Positions 19,320 through 27,754 of a DNA stretch of 64,000 bases are shown piece after piece; the stretch's first letter is position 1, and each line of letters opens with the position of its first letter. The notes beneath the pieces are model-generated. The model was not told the origin of the DNA and searched no databases. It saw only the letters and a program-made list of their open reading frames with translations. This stretch comes from Bacillota bacterium (GTDB lineage: Bacteria > Bacillota > Clostridia > Lachnospirales > Lachnospiraceae): assembly GCA_023392615.1 (NCBI GenBank), contig JAEVYT010000002.1, forward strand, positions 310,001 to 374,000, read 5' to 3'. Both the position numbers and the translations under genes were made by a program.

Positions 19320-20012
19320 TTATTCACTCAAGCTGTACTCAGCTGCTTTTCCCGCATGAATGAAGGTAGTATCAAATAAGGGAATATCAGTATAGTCTTG
19401 ATTAATTAGGAGCCCGATCTCTGTACATCCCAGTATAATACCTTCAGCGCCTTGGCAGGTTAAATCAGAGCAGATTGTCAATAGTCTTTGACGGGAGGAG
19501 TCCTTCACAATACCAAGACATAATTCTCCGAAGATGGTATCATTAATAAATGCTCGATCATCTTCTGCAGGAATTATGACTTGAATTCCACGTTCAATTA
19601 GCTTGGATTTGTAAAAATCCTGCTCCATGGTATAACGAGTTCCAAGTAATGCTACGGATTGAATAGAATGAGACACTAACTCATCGGCGGTTACTTCTGC
19701 AATATGTAATAATGGGATGGAAAGATGTTTTTGTATATCCTCCGCAACCTTATGCATGGTATTCGTACAGATTAGTATAAAATCCGCGCCACCGCGTTCT
19801 AGACTAAGAGCCGCCTCTGTTAGTATATTTGCACTTTTATCCCATTCCCCACGTGATTGACAAAGTTCAATCTCATGAAAATCCACACTATATAAAATAC
19901 ATTTGGCAGAGTGAAATCCACCGAGTGAATCCTTTATCTTGCGATTAATAATCTGATAATAAGTTACGGTGCTCTCCCAGCTCATTCCGCCGATTAAACC
20001 GATTATTTTCAT
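19320..20012 (-). CDS. Aspartate/glutamate racemase family protein
   Basis: Cofactor-independent amino-acid racemase of 230 residues. The two catalytic cysteines of the family are present: C82 in LICTNTMH and C196 in ILGCTEIGLL; the start MKIIGLIGGMSWEST is the typical N-terminus of aspartate racemases. AAGGAGG nine bases before ATG 20012 fixes the start; the frame continues upstream to 20123 without homology. It would interconvert L- and D-aspartate (or a related acid), perhaps for peptidoglycan or spore metabolism. Substrate specificity is not certain. Confidence 0.85.
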   Translation of the reverse strand: MKIIGLIGGMSWESTVTYYQIINRKIKDSLGGFHSAKCILYSVDFHEIELCQSRGEWDKSANILTEAALSLERGGADFILICTNTMHKVAEDIQKHLSIPLLHIAEVTADELVSHSIQSVALLGTRYTMEQDFYKSKLIERGIQVIIPAEDDRAFINDTIFGELCLGIVKDSSRQRLLTICSDLTCQGAEGIILGCTEIGLLINQDYTDIPLFDTTFIHAGKAAEYSLSE

Positions 20013-20227
20013 ACACTCAAGCCTCCTTTTTAAAGAATAGTCTGGTTCTCTACCAAGAATTTCATCTATTATAATATAAAAAGGATAATATTTCAAATAT
20101 TGTTTATCATTGAAAATAAACATGAGAATAAACTCATTACATATAATGGCAAAATTTATTGACTATTGTTGAAGTATTGTGTGATAATAGAATGAGTTAA
20201 TTAGTAAGATTTTTTGGGGGAACAGAT

Positions 20228-20704
20228 ATGAAGATAAAATATACAAAAATACAAATTGCATTGGAGATAATCACGATATTATTATTACTTACGATGTTAT
20301 TGAACCTTAATTTGTCCTGGAGTAATGTTGCAGACAAAATCCCGGGGCATTACAATGCGGCCGGTCAGGTGGATCGTTGGGGGCATAAATCGGAGCTCTT
20401 ATTTGTACCGATTATGTCGGCAGTTTTATATGTATTGGTAACTGTAATCGGATTTTTCCCTGCATTATGGAATGTACCTATGGCAATTACTGAACAAAAT
20501 CGTAATAAATTATACAATTGTATGAGAGATATGATATGTGTATTAAAGTTAGAGATGGTGTTAACGTTCTTATATATCTCCTATGAAAGTATAAAAGTAA
20601 AGCAATTATCGCCGTATTTTACCTTAATCTCCCTAGGTGGAATTGCAGTAACAATAACCTACTTTATAGTTAGAATGTATCAGATATCAAAAATAAAAGC
20701 ATAG
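20228..20704 (+). CDS. DUF1648 membrane protein
   Basis: Membrane protein of 158 residues with about four helices. The segment IPGHYNAAGQVDRWGHKSEL (about 38-57) is the DUF1648 signature. Proteins with this domain include SdpI-like immunity factors, but this one is short and lacks the full SdpI length, so immunity is only a possibility. A GGGGGAA ribosome site precedes the ATG. It is monocistronic, with a terminator hairpin directly after the stop. Confidence 0.72.
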   Translation: MKIKYTKIQIALEIITILLLLTMLLNLNLSWSNVADKIPGHYNAAGQVDRWGHKSELLFVPIMSAVLYVLVTVIGFFPALWNVPMAITEQNRNKLYNCMRDMICVLKLEMVLTFLYISYESIKVKQLSPYFTLISLGGIAVTITYFIVRMYQISKIKA

Positions 20705-20706
20705 AA

Positions 20707-20738
20707 AGCCGGAGAATTATGACATTCATTCTCCGGCT
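20707..20738. terminator. Bidirectional intrinsic terminator
   Basis: AGCCGGAGAAT pairs perfectly with ATTCTCCGGCT around a ten-base loop, between two convergent genes; AT-rich tracts follow on both sides. Confidence 0.8.
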
Positions 20739-20745
20739 ACTTAAA

Positions 20746-21216
20746 TTATTTTCTTCTAGAATTATGCTTTGTAAAATTTGTGGCAGAATATGGCCACTGG
20801 TTGTAATTAGTATATGTGTTATATCTTCGACTATTTCTTTTTTTTGATTGACCAACGCTTTGTGTTTGCTGTAATTGATTCAAAGTAAGATTATTATTGA
20901 TATTGGCATTAACGGGAGTGGTATTTTTAACTATATTATTAGGAATAACCATTTTTTCAGTATCTGTTCGGTTCATGGTATTAGCAGTTTGAATTGGATT
21001 CATATTTGTGAAAGTAGGAGACAAATCATCTGTTTGTATGGTAGTTGGTGCTTTTGTTTCATTAGCGATATGTCTTCTAACATTTATTGATAGACCTAAG
21101 ACCAACCCAATCAGAAAGAATACTACAACCAGCGCAATAAATACTACCAGGAAGCTGGTTGTATTGACAATCCCGGTTAATAGGATTGGTGTTATTATGG
21201 CTGTAACACTCTCCAT
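20746..21216 (-). CDS. Hypothetical membrane-anchored protein
   Basis: Protein of 156 residues, not recognised. Residues about 18-45 form one strongly hydrophobic helix, preceded by a weaker hydrophobic start; the rest is polar, rich in N, T and Q, and ends in a basic Y/N/R-rich tail (KKRNSRRY to HNSRRK). This suggests a single-pass protein with a disordered domain. The ribosome site is weak (AAGAAG). It ends at the shared terminator with the DUF1648 gene. It could be a small surface or spore-associated protein; there is no evidence for a function. Confidence 0.5.
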   Translation of the reverse strand: MESVTAIITPILLTGIVNTTSFLVVFIALVVVFFLIGLVLGLSINVRRHIANETKAPTTIQTDDLSPTFTNMNPIQTANTMNRTDTEKMVIPNNIVKNTTPVNANINNNLTLNQLQQTQSVGQSKKRNSRRYNTYTNYNQWPYSATNFTKHNSRRK

Positions 21217-21339
21217 GCTATGATACTTCTTTACAAATTCTTCACTAATTATATATGCATAATCTAACTCTTATGTTACTAAAATCCGGGGTAGTCTTTT
21301 ACTGAACAAAATTTGTATCAATCTGTAGTTGGAATGGTA

Positions 21340-21369
21340 TTGACAAACAAGCTATTATATGGGTATAAT
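21340..21369 (+). promoter_or_regulatory. Promoter upstream of the ModC-like gene
   Basis: TTGACA (21340-21345) and TATAAT (21364-21369) with an 18-base spacer. Both boxes match consensus. The transcript would start near 21376, giving a leader of about 200 bases. Confidence 0.6.
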
Positions 21370-21442
21370 ATCCACTAATTAAAAGGTTAGGCATGGTATT
21401 GATCCAATTGACATTGTTTAATCAAATATTTGAATATTGACG

Positions 21443-21475
21443 AAGACGTCTTAGTTTTATTAAGAGGTCTTTTTT
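21443..21475 (+). terminator. Intrinsic terminator in the leader of the ModC-like gene
   Basis: AAGACGTCTTA (21443-21453) pairs with TAAGAGGTCTT (21461-21471), 10 of 11 positions, and is followed by a T-run. It lies between the promoter at 21340 and the gene at 21578, so it may act as an attenuator. It could instead end a short unseen transcript. A second hairpin (TTGGCGC with GTGCCAA, about 21529-21549) lies just after it. The rest of the 360-base gap holds no gene. Confidence 0.6.
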
Positions 21476-21577
21476 CTTTTATATAATCTTGTTATTGTAA
21501 ATAGTAAAGTCATATGGCAGAACGCGCTTGGCGCGAGAATGTGCCAAGGCACATTTTTAATGATTCGGAGGGCAGAT

Positions 21578-22636
21578 ATGAGTTTATTAGTTAACATCCA
21601 AAAAAAACTGAAAAGTCTAAACTTGAATATAAACCTTGATACTGAGGGTGAATCAACCGGAGTTCTAGGTGCTTCAGGGTGTGGTAAAAGTCTGACTTTA
21701 AAATGTATAGCAGGCATTGAAACTCCTGATAGTGGAAGAATTATATTGAATGACAGAGTTCTCTTTGATTCGGAGAAGAATATCAACATGAAACCGCAGG
21801 ATAGAAATATAGGACTTTTATTTCAAAGTTATGCGTTATTTCCGAACATGACAGTAAGAGAGAATATTGAGATAGCAGTGAAAGATAAGAAGAAAAAAAG
21901 TACGGTAGCAAATAATATGCTATCTATGTTACGTATTGGCCATTTGCAGAAGAGCTATCCCAATCAAATCTCTGGAGGAGAACAGCAAAGAGTAGCTCTG
22001 GCCAGAATGATGGCATATGAACCGGAGCTGATGATGTTTGATGAACCGTTCTCAGCATTGGACTTATTCTTGAAGGATCAGCTTCAACAGGAAATACTAG
22101 AAGTGTTGAAGGAGTTTCCCGGAGAAACCTTGATGGTATCTCACAGCAGAGAAGAGTTGTATCGTTTCTGTGATGATATTGTTGTTATTAGTCAGGGTCA
22201 TACCATTGAAAAAGGGAAAAAGGAAGAAGTGTTTCGTTCTCCGTGTGATATCGCAACAGCTAAACTTACCGGATGCAAGAATATATCACGCGCAAAAAAA
22301 TTATCTGATTATGAAGTAAGGGCATTGGATTGGAATATAAATTTAGAGACATGCCGATATGTAGAAGAAGATATCAGTTATGTGGGAATACGGGCACACA
22401 ATCTTAAACCTTGTATTAAAAAAGAGAAAAATTCGATCCCGGTAAAGTTGGCCGGGTTTTCGGAAGGGCCTTTTGAAAATAATATAATTCTTAATAATCC
22501 TACAGAAGGCGGAGATTTAAAAATCTGGTGGATCATATCAAAGCAAGAATGGAAAAACGGCTTAAATGAAAGAGTTCCGGAGCGGTTATCGTTTCCTAAG
22601 GAGCACCTTCTTTTATTAAAGGATAGCTTACAGTAA
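21578..22636 (+). CDS. Molybdate/sulfate-type ABC importer ATPase (ModC-like)
   Basis: ATPase of 352 residues in the MolC/CysA/PotA importer class. Walker A is GASGCGKSLT (31-40), signature ISGGEQQR, Walker B LMMFDEP with FSALD, H-loop LMVSHSREE; the C-terminal hundred residues look like a diverged TOBE-type regulatory region. The start is ATG 21578 behind GGAGGG (21567-21572). No substrate-binding or permease gene is adjacent, so it is an orphan ATPase, but its position 0.4 kb before nifH suggests molybdate uptake for the nitrogenase cofactor. Specificity is inferred from context. Confidence 0.72.
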   Translation: MSLLVNIQKKLKSLNLNINLDTEGESTGVLGASGCGKSLTLKCIAGIETPDSGRIILNDRVLFDSEKNINMKPQDRNIGLLFQSYALFPNMTVRENIEIAVKDKKKKSTVANNMLSMLRIGHLQKSYPNQISGGEQQRVALARMMAYEPELMMFDEPFSALDLFLKDQLQQEILEVLKEFPGETLMVSHSREELYRFCDDIVVISQGHTIEKGKKEEVFRSPCDIATAKLTGCKNISRAKKLSDYEVRALDWNINLETCRYVEEDISYVGIRAHNLKPCIKKEKNSIPVKLAGFSEGPFENNIILNNPTEGGDLKIWWIISKQEWKNGLNERVPERLSFPKEHLLLLKDSLQ

Positions 22637-22704
22637 TAAATTTACTAGTGTAAATTGTGCAAAAACATTTGCAAATAATGATCGATATTTAACAAATCGA
22701 TGCA

Positions 22705-22733
22705 TTGAAGCTTTAATTATCTGATGATAGAAT
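22705..22733 (+). promoter_or_regulatory. Promoter of the nif operon
   Basis: TTGAAG (22705-22710) and TAGAAT (22728-22733) with a 17-base spacer and a TG extension before the -10 box. This is a sigma-A type promoter; I see no sigma-54 -24/-12 boxes. Transcription would begin near 22740, just before the structured leader. Confidence 0.6.
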
Positions 22734-22739
22734 TGCATC

Positions 22740-22870
22740 ATAGAAATTGTCACAGCAACAATCAATTTCATACCGGTAAAAAGATAGGCTGAGTACTGCT
22801 AGCGGTAGCAGCCGAAAGTCTAAGGACACAGGCGTCGTTACAATATTAGATTGTAGTGGCGCTATTTTTT
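22740..22870 (+). promoter_or_regulatory. nif leader: dual-hexaloop (ANTAR-target-like) RNA with terminator
   Basis: Two adjacent hairpins carry six-base loops with A at position 1 and G at position 4. P1 is CTGCT-AGCGGT-AGCAG (22796-22811). P2 is TAAGGAC-ACAGGC-GTCGTTA (22821-22840, one internal mismatch). A nine-base linker separates them. The 3' arm of P2 lies inside the 5' arm of a 13-bp terminator, 22832-22844 paired with 22850-22862, followed by TATTTTTT; so P2 and the terminator exclude each other. This is the known design of RNAs bound by ANTAR antiterminators such as EutV, NasR and GlnR of clostridia. No ANTAR protein is encoded in this window. A third hairpin with a seven-base loop precedes P1 (22746-22762). 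Confidence 0.8.
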
Positions 22871-22905
22871 ATTTAATAGGACAGCAATCACCTATTAAAT
22901 AAAAA
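22866..22905 (+). other. Second hairpin in the nif leader
   Basis: TTTTTATTTAATAGG (22866-22880) pairs perfectly with CCTATTAAATAAAAA (22891-22905) around a ten-base loop. Its 5' arm includes the T-run of the terminator. It could stabilise the 5' end of the nifH message or be a processing site. The remaining leader to 23025 holds no gene. Confidence 0.6.
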
Positions 22906-23025
22906 CCCTTCCAGGCAGGATGCATACTTCGTGGCAATATGTTTTGCTTCGTAACCGCTCAGGCGTGAAAGTGTCAGCTGGATGACATGTTGTTATTTAA
23001 TCAGTTAATTAAGGAGGTAGTTATT

Positions 23026-23847
23026 ATGAGACAGGTTGCTATTTATGGTAAAGGTGGTATCGGTAAATCCACCACGACTCAAAATCTGACTGCAGGTTTA
23101 GGTGAGATGGGTAAGAAGATCATGATCGTTGGTTGTGATCCGAAAGCGGATTCCACACGATTGATACTGGGTGGTTTGGCACAGAAAACAGTTCTTGATA
23201 CACTTCGTGAGGAAGGAGAGGATATCGATCTGGATTTCATTATGAAACAAGGGTTTGCTGATATCCGTTGTGTAGAGTCCGGTGGTCCTGAGCCAGGTGT
23301 TGGATGTGCAGGTCGTGGTATCATCACTTCCATCAACTTACTGGAACAGTTAGGTGCTTACACAGATGATCTTGATTATGTATTCTATGATGTACTTGGT
23401 GATGTTGTATGTGGTGGTTTCGCGATGCCAATCCGTGAAGGTAAAGCTCAGGAAATCTATATCGTAGCATCCGGTGAGATGATGGCTCTCTATGCAGCGA
23501 ACAACATCTCCAAAGGTATCCAAAAATATGCAAACACCGGCGGAGTTAGACTTGGTGGTATCATCTGTAACTCCAGAAAGGTTGATGGCGAGGCTGAATT
23601 AGTATCTGCGTTCGCGAAGGAGTTAGGTTCTCAGATGATTCATTTTGTACCTAGAGATAATATGGTACAAAGAGCAGAGATTAATAAGAAAACAGTAATT
23701 GACTTTGACTCAAGCGTTGGTCAGGCAGAAGAGTATCGTCAGTTGGCTCAAAAAATCGATGGTAATGATATGTTTGTTATTCCAAAGCCAATGAAGCAGG
23801 AGAGACTTGAAGAATTACTTATGGAACATGGTATTTTGGATATTTAA
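23026..23847 (+). CDS. nifH: Nitrogenase iron protein (dinitrogenase reductase)
   Basis: Homodimeric ATP-dependent electron donor to the MoFe protein. P-loop GKGGIGKST (8-16), [4Fe-4S] ligands C94 (in GVGCAGRG) and C129 (in GDVVCGGFAMP), and R97, the residue ADP-ribosylated in bacteria that have DraT. At 273 residues it is normal length. The start is ATG 23026, eight bases after AAGGAGG; the frame is open from 22987 but lacks a ribosome site there. It is first in the nif operon, with codon use typical of highly expressed genes, and lies under the antitermination-like leader. Confidence 0.98.
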   Translation: MRQVAIYGKGGIGKSTTTQNLTAGLGEMGKKIMIVGCDPKADSTRLILGGLAQKTVLDTLREEGEDIDLDFIMKQGFADIRCVESGGPEPGVGCAGRGIITSINLLEQLGAYTDDLDYVFYDVLGDVVCGGFAMPIREGKAQEIYIVASGEMMALYAANNISKGIQKYANTGGVRLGGIICNSRKVDGEAELVSAFAKELGSQMIHFVPRDNMVQRAEINKKTVIDFDSSVGQAEEYRQLAQKIDGNDMFVIPKPMKQERLEELLMEHGILDI

Positions 23848-23885
23848 GATTTGGCAATCAAAATATTGAGTGTGGAGGTGCACAT

Positions 23886-24212
23886 ATGTTATTAGTAAGA
23901 GCAATTATCCGTCCTGAGAAGGTTGGTATCGTATTATCGGAATTATTATCTGCAGGTTTTCCTGCTGTTACAAAGATGGATGTATTCGGACGTGGTAAAC
24001 AAAAGGGCGTTAAGGTTGGTGAAGTATTTTACGATGAGATTCCGAAAGAGATGCTTCTTATCGTAGTGGAAGAAAGTGATAAAGATGATGTTGTAAAAAT
24101 CATCATGAAATATTCAAGAACCGGTGAAAGCGGTAACTTTGGTGATGGTAGAATATTTGTCAGTCCTGTTGAAGAAGCATACACCATCAGTACCAAGAAG
24201 AAGGGATTATAA
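23886..24212 (+). CDS. nifI1: Nitrogenase-associated PII-like protein NifI1
   Basis: PII-family protein of 108 residues encoded directly after nifH, the position of nifI1 in archaea and clostridia. It has the PII fold features: MLLVRAIIRPEK start, a T-loop region after VFGRGKQKG, and the C-terminal GDGRIFVSPVEEAYTI. With NifI2 it is known in Methanococcus maripaludis to bind and inactivate NifDK when ammonium is present, relieved by 2-oxoglutarate. The Y51 uridylylation site of GlnB is absent from this shorter T-loop. TGGAGGTG precedes the ATG. Confidence 0.93.
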   Translation: MLLVRAIIRPEKVGIVLSELLSAGFPAVTKMDVFGRGKQKGVKVGEVFYDEIPKEMLLIVVEESDKDDVVKIIMKYSRTGESGNFGDGRIFVSPVEEAYTISTKKKGL

Positions 24213-24287
24213 TAATAATTCTAAAGCAAATTCGAGAATGGTTCTAAGAATGAAGGAGAATTCCTTCAAAAAGAATGGAGGATTGGC

Positions 24288-24671
24288 ATGAAGGAAGTAA
24301 TGGCAATTATCAGGCAGAATAAAGTTAACGTAACAAAAGAAGCGTTAGCTCAAGCCGGAGTTCCTGCTTTTACCTGTAGAAAAGTCCTTGGAAGAGGTAA
24401 AAAGCTTATAGATATGACATTGCTCAGAACTATCGTTGATTCCGGTGAGATTCCGGCTTCTCCGACCGGTGAGTATTTGTCAGAATCACAGAGACTGATT
24501 TCAAAGCGTGTTTTCACGATGATTGTAGAGGATGATAACGTTGATACTGTAGTGGATGCTATCATGGATGCGAATAGCACCGGTAACCCTGGGGATGGTA
24601 AGATATTTATTCTTCCTATTTATGAAAGTTATCGAGTTCGTAACGGTGAATCAACAACGGATGCTTATTAG
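24288..24671 (+). CDS. nifI2: Nitrogenase-associated PII-like protein NifI2
   Basis: Second PII-like subunit, 127 residues, with MKEVMAIIRQNKVNVTKEAL at the start, CRKVLGRGKK and a longer T-loop (about 40-65) than NifI1, and the ending GDGKIFILPIYESYRV. NifI1 and NifI2 act as a hetero-oligomer that senses 2-oxoglutarate and ATP and blocks electron transfer from NifH to NifDK. It sits between nifI1 and nifD in the conserved order. GGAGG is eight bases before the ATG. Confidence 0.93.
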   Translation: MKEVMAIIRQNKVNVTKEALAQAGVPAFTCRKVLGRGKKLIDMTLLRTIVDSGEIPASPTGEYLSESQRLISKRVFTMIVEDDNVDTVVDAIMDANSTGNPGDGKIFILPIYESYRVRNGESTTDAY

Positions 24672-24717
24672 GCGCAGAATTCAAAATATTCGCTGATAAG
24701 CGAGTAAGGAGGTTGCT

Positions 24718-26316
24718 ATGGATACAATGAATAAAGTTCTGGATCAATATAGCTCCAGAGTTTATAAAAACCGTAAAGAGCACATGGTAGATGTAGATAA
24801 TAATGATAATAGTAATGCAATCGCAGCAAATGTTCGTACCCTACCCGGTATCATCACTCAGAGAGGTTGCTGCTATGCCGGATGTAAAGGTGTTGTTGTC
24901 GGACCTATTAAGGATGCATTTATTATCACACACGGACCGATTGGATGTGCATATTATTCCTGGGGAACCAGAAGACATAAAGCGAGAAAAGGGGAAGGGG
25001 AGGACAATTACTTACAGTATTGCTTCTCAACCGACCTACAAGAGCCGGATATCGTATTCGGTGGAGAGAAAAAATTAAAAAAGGCTATAACTGAGGCAAT
25101 GGATTTATTTAAACCAAAGACTATCATGATATGTTCGACATGTCCCGTAGGTCTGATTGGTGATGATATCCATGCAGTAGCAAAGTGGGCTGAGAGTGAA
25201 TACGGAATCAAATGTATTGCTTTTAGCTGTGAGGGTTATAAGGGAGTTAGTCAGTCAGCAGGTCATCATATTGCGAATAATCAGTTGATTAAATACGTAA
25301 TAGGTGAGGGCGATCGTAAAATCACTAATAAGTTCTCCATCAATCTTCTTGGCGAGTACAATATCGGTGGTGACGGTTGGGAGACAGAGAGATTATTAAA
25401 ACGTTGCGGTTATGAGGTTGTATCTACCTTTACCGGTGGAGCAAGCATGGATGATATTGCAAATGCACATCAGGCTAACTTAAGTGTAGTGCAATGCCAT
25501 CGTTCCATTAATTATATCGCGGAGTTGATAGAGACAAAATACGGTACACCATGGATGAAAATTAACTTCGTAGGTGTGGAGGCTACCATTGAATCACTTA
25601 GAAATATGGCTAGATTCTTTAATGATCCTGAATTAACCGCAAGAACTGAAGCGGTTATCGCGGATGAACTAGATAATATCGAGCAGGATATGGCGTATTA
25701 CAAGAGTAAGCTTAAAGGTAAGACTGCAGCAATCTATGTAGGCGGCTCCAGATCCCATCATTATCAATTCTTATTAAATGATCTTGGTGTTCATACTGTA
25801 CTTGCAGGGTATGAATTCGGTCATAGAGAAGAATATGAAGGTCGTGAAGTAATTCCATTTGTTAAAGTAGATGCAGATAGTAAGAATATTGAATCAATTA
25901 CTGTTCAGCCAGATCCGGAAAAGTATCATGTATACTTATCAGAAGAGGATTTAGCTAAGCTAAAGGAAGAAAAGTTAATCGATTACTATGGCGGTATGGT
26001 AAAGGATATGCAAAACGGTACTTACATGGTGGATGATTTAAATCATTTTGAAACAGAAGAATTCTTAAAGTTATTAAAACCGGATATCTTCTTCTCCGGC
26101 ATTAAGGATAAATATGTTGCTCAAAAGGGCGGAACATTATCCAGACAGCTACACTCCTATGACTACAGCGGACCATATTCCTGTTTCCGCGGTGCAGTTA
26201 ATTTTGCAAGAGATATTGCAATGGGTATCTATACCCCGGCTTGGAGTTATGTTAAGGCACCTTGGAAAGCAACTCCGATTTTAGAAGGCGAAGTAGGAGG
26301 TGTTGAAGCATGCTAG
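24718..26316 (+). CDS. nifD: Nitrogenase MoFe protein alpha subunit
   Basis: Catalytic subunit of the Mo nitrogenase. P-cluster ligands correspond to C51 (RGCCYAGCKG), C77 (PIGCAYYSW) and C142 (CSTCPVG); FeMo-cofactor ligands are C260 (VVQCHRSINY) and H479 (RQLHSYDYSG); Q179 and H183 in SQSAGHH match the substrate-channel Q191 and H195 of Azotobacter. At 532 residues it is longer than proteobacterial NifD because of an extra segment of about 50 residues (roughly 385-440), the known clostridial insertion. Its residues identify a Mo enzyme rather than Vnf or Anf. It overlaps nifK by seven bases. Confidence 0.98.
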   Translation: MDTMNKVLDQYSSRVYKNRKEHMVDVDNNDNSNAIAANVRTLPGIITQRGCCYAGCKGVVVGPIKDAFIITHGPIGCAYYSWGTRRHKARKGEGEDNYLQYCFSTDLQEPDIVFGGEKKLKKAITEAMDLFKPKTIMICSTCPVGLIGDDIHAVAKWAESEYGIKCIAFSCEGYKGVSQSAGHHIANNQLIKYVIGEGDRKITNKFSINLLGEYNIGGDGWETERLLKRCGYEVVSTFTGGASMDDIANAHQANLSVVQCHRSINYIAELIETKYGTPWMKINFVGVEATIESLRNMARFFNDPELTARTEAVIADELDNIEQDMAYYKSKLKGKTAAIYVGGSRSHHYQFLLNDLGVHTVLAGYEFGHREEYEGREVIPFVKVDADSKNIESITVQPDPEKYHVYLSEEDLAKLKEEKLIDYYGGMVKDMQNGTYMVDDLNHFETEEFLKLLKPDIFFSGIKDKYVAQKGGTLSRQLHSYDYSGPYSCFRGAVNFARDIAMGIYTPAWSYVKAPWKATPILEGEVGGVEAC

Positions 26317-27674
26317 ATTATACGACGAAGGAAACTTATGAGAGAAGTGCTTTAAGAGTTAACCCTGCTAAGACCTGCCAGCCGGTAGGAGCAATGTATG
26401 CTGCCCTTGGTGTACATGAATGTATGCCTCACAGCCATGGTTCCCAGGGATGTTGTGCATTCCATAGAATGTTCTTAACCCGTCATTTTAAAGACCCTGC
26501 AATGGCATCCACCAGTTCTTTTACAGAAGGTGCTTCCGTATTTGGTGGTGGTAGTAATTTGAAAACAGCAGCAAAGAATATCTTTGATATCTACAATCCT
26601 AAGATTATCGCAGTTCATACGACTTGTTTATCTGAGACAATTGGTGATGACTTAAATGCTTTGATTCAAGGAATTGATATACCAGAAGGTAAGTATATGG
26701 TTCATTGCAACACTCCAAGTTACTATGGATCACATATTACCGGTTTCAGTAACATGGTATCTGGTTTTATTCGCTATTTATCAAAATCTTCAGGCACAAA
26801 GAACGGAAAAGTAGCACTTATTCCAGGCTTTGTAAATCCGGGAGACATGAGAGAGATGAAGCGTCTGGCAAAGGAGATGGGAATTAATTATACCATGCTT
26901 CCTGACACCAGCGGTGTTATGGATTCTCCGATGACAGGAAAATTCGAGCTCTATCCTAAGGGCGGCACAACAGTGGAAGAGATCGAAACGTTAGGTGATT
27001 CTTCTCTCACTTTAGCACTTGGAAAAGCAGCGAGCGAAGCCCCTGCTGAAGTATTAACAAAGAAATGTGGTGTTCCGAATAAAGTACTTCCACTACCGAT
27101 TGGTATCGGAAGAACAGATGAATATATCATGGCGCTACAAAGCTTCACAAAAGAAGAAGTTCCTTATTCCATCGAAGAGGAACGTGGCCAATTAGTGGAT
27201 GTATTAATTGATATCCATCCTTATACTTACAATAAGAAGGTTGCTATATTCGGAGATCCTGATACGGTTCTTAGCTTAGCGGAATTTGTTTTAGAGATGG
27301 GTATGATACCGAAATATTTGGTTACCGGTACCCCTGGTAATGACTTTGAGCACGAGGCAGCAGAATTATTTGCTAAGTTTGGTGTAGAAGGTTGTAAAGC
27401 AAAGGCATCCGGAGATTTATATGAACTTCACCAGTGGATTAAGGCAGAGGGTGTAGATTTATTAATCGGTGGAACCCATGGTAAGTATATTGCACGTGCA
27501 GAGGATATTCCATTTGTTCGAGCAGGTTTTCCTATTATAGACCGTTATATTCATTCTTATATGCCTTTGGTTGGCTATAAAGGTGGATTAAGATTAGCTG
27601 AGTTAATTACAAATGCAATTATGGATCGTCAGGATAGAGATTCTACCGAAGAAGATTTCGAGATGGTTATGTAA
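26310..27674 (+). CDS. nifK: Nitrogenase MoFe protein beta subunit
   Basis: Beta subunit of the alpha2-beta2 MoFe protein. P-cluster ligands are C23 (KTCQPVGAM), C48 (GSQGCCAFHR) and C106 (HTTCLSETIGDD). At 454 residues it lacks the N-terminal extension of about 60 residues found in Azotobacter NifK; this short form goes with the longer clostridial NifD. The start overlaps the nifD stop region by seven bases and its ribosome site GGAGG lies in nifD, so the subunits are made in step. It is followed by a gene-free, hairpin-rich 436 bases before nifE. Confidence 0.98.
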   Translation: MLDYTTKETYERSALRVNPAKTCQPVGAMYAALGVHECMPHSHGSQGCCAFHRMFLTRHFKDPAMASTSSFTEGASVFGGGSNLKTAAKNIFDIYNPKIIAVHTTCLSETIGDDLNALIQGIDIPEGKYMVHCNTPSYYGSHITGFSNMVSGFIRYLSKSSGTKNGKVALIPGFVNPGDMREMKRLAKEMGINYTMLPDTSGVMDSPMTGKFELYPKGGTTVEEIETLGDSSLTLALGKAASEAPAEVLTKKCGVPNKVLPLPIGIGRTDEYIMALQSFTKEEVPYSIEEERGQLVDVLIDIHPYTYNKKVAIFGDPDTVLSLAEFVLEMGMIPKYLVTGTPGNDFEHEAAELFAKFGVEGCKAKASGDLYELHQWIKAEGVDLLIGGTHGKYIARAEDIPFVRAGFPIIDRYIHSYMPLVGYKGGLRLAELITNAIMDRQDRDSTEEDFEMVM

Positions 27675-27754
27675 GCGTTTATGTATTTTGTGATGAGTTT
27701 TAACAATGCTACCAGTTTTATTTGATCAAGTACCCATATAAATAATTAGATTGA

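Noticed and set aside
22770..22835. TPP or c-di-GMP riboswitch in the nif leader
   Set aside because: Fragments such as ATACCGG and GGCTGAG occur but in the wrong order and without the conserved cores; the dual hexaloop model explains the region better.
22637..23025. Sigma-54/NifA-type promoter for nif
   Set aside because: No TGGCAC-N5-TTGC pattern or TGT-N10-ACA activator site found; a sigma-A promoter fits instead.
24350..24580. Antisense frames across nif genes
   Set aside because: They are shadows of strongly coding + strand genes and lack ribosome sites.
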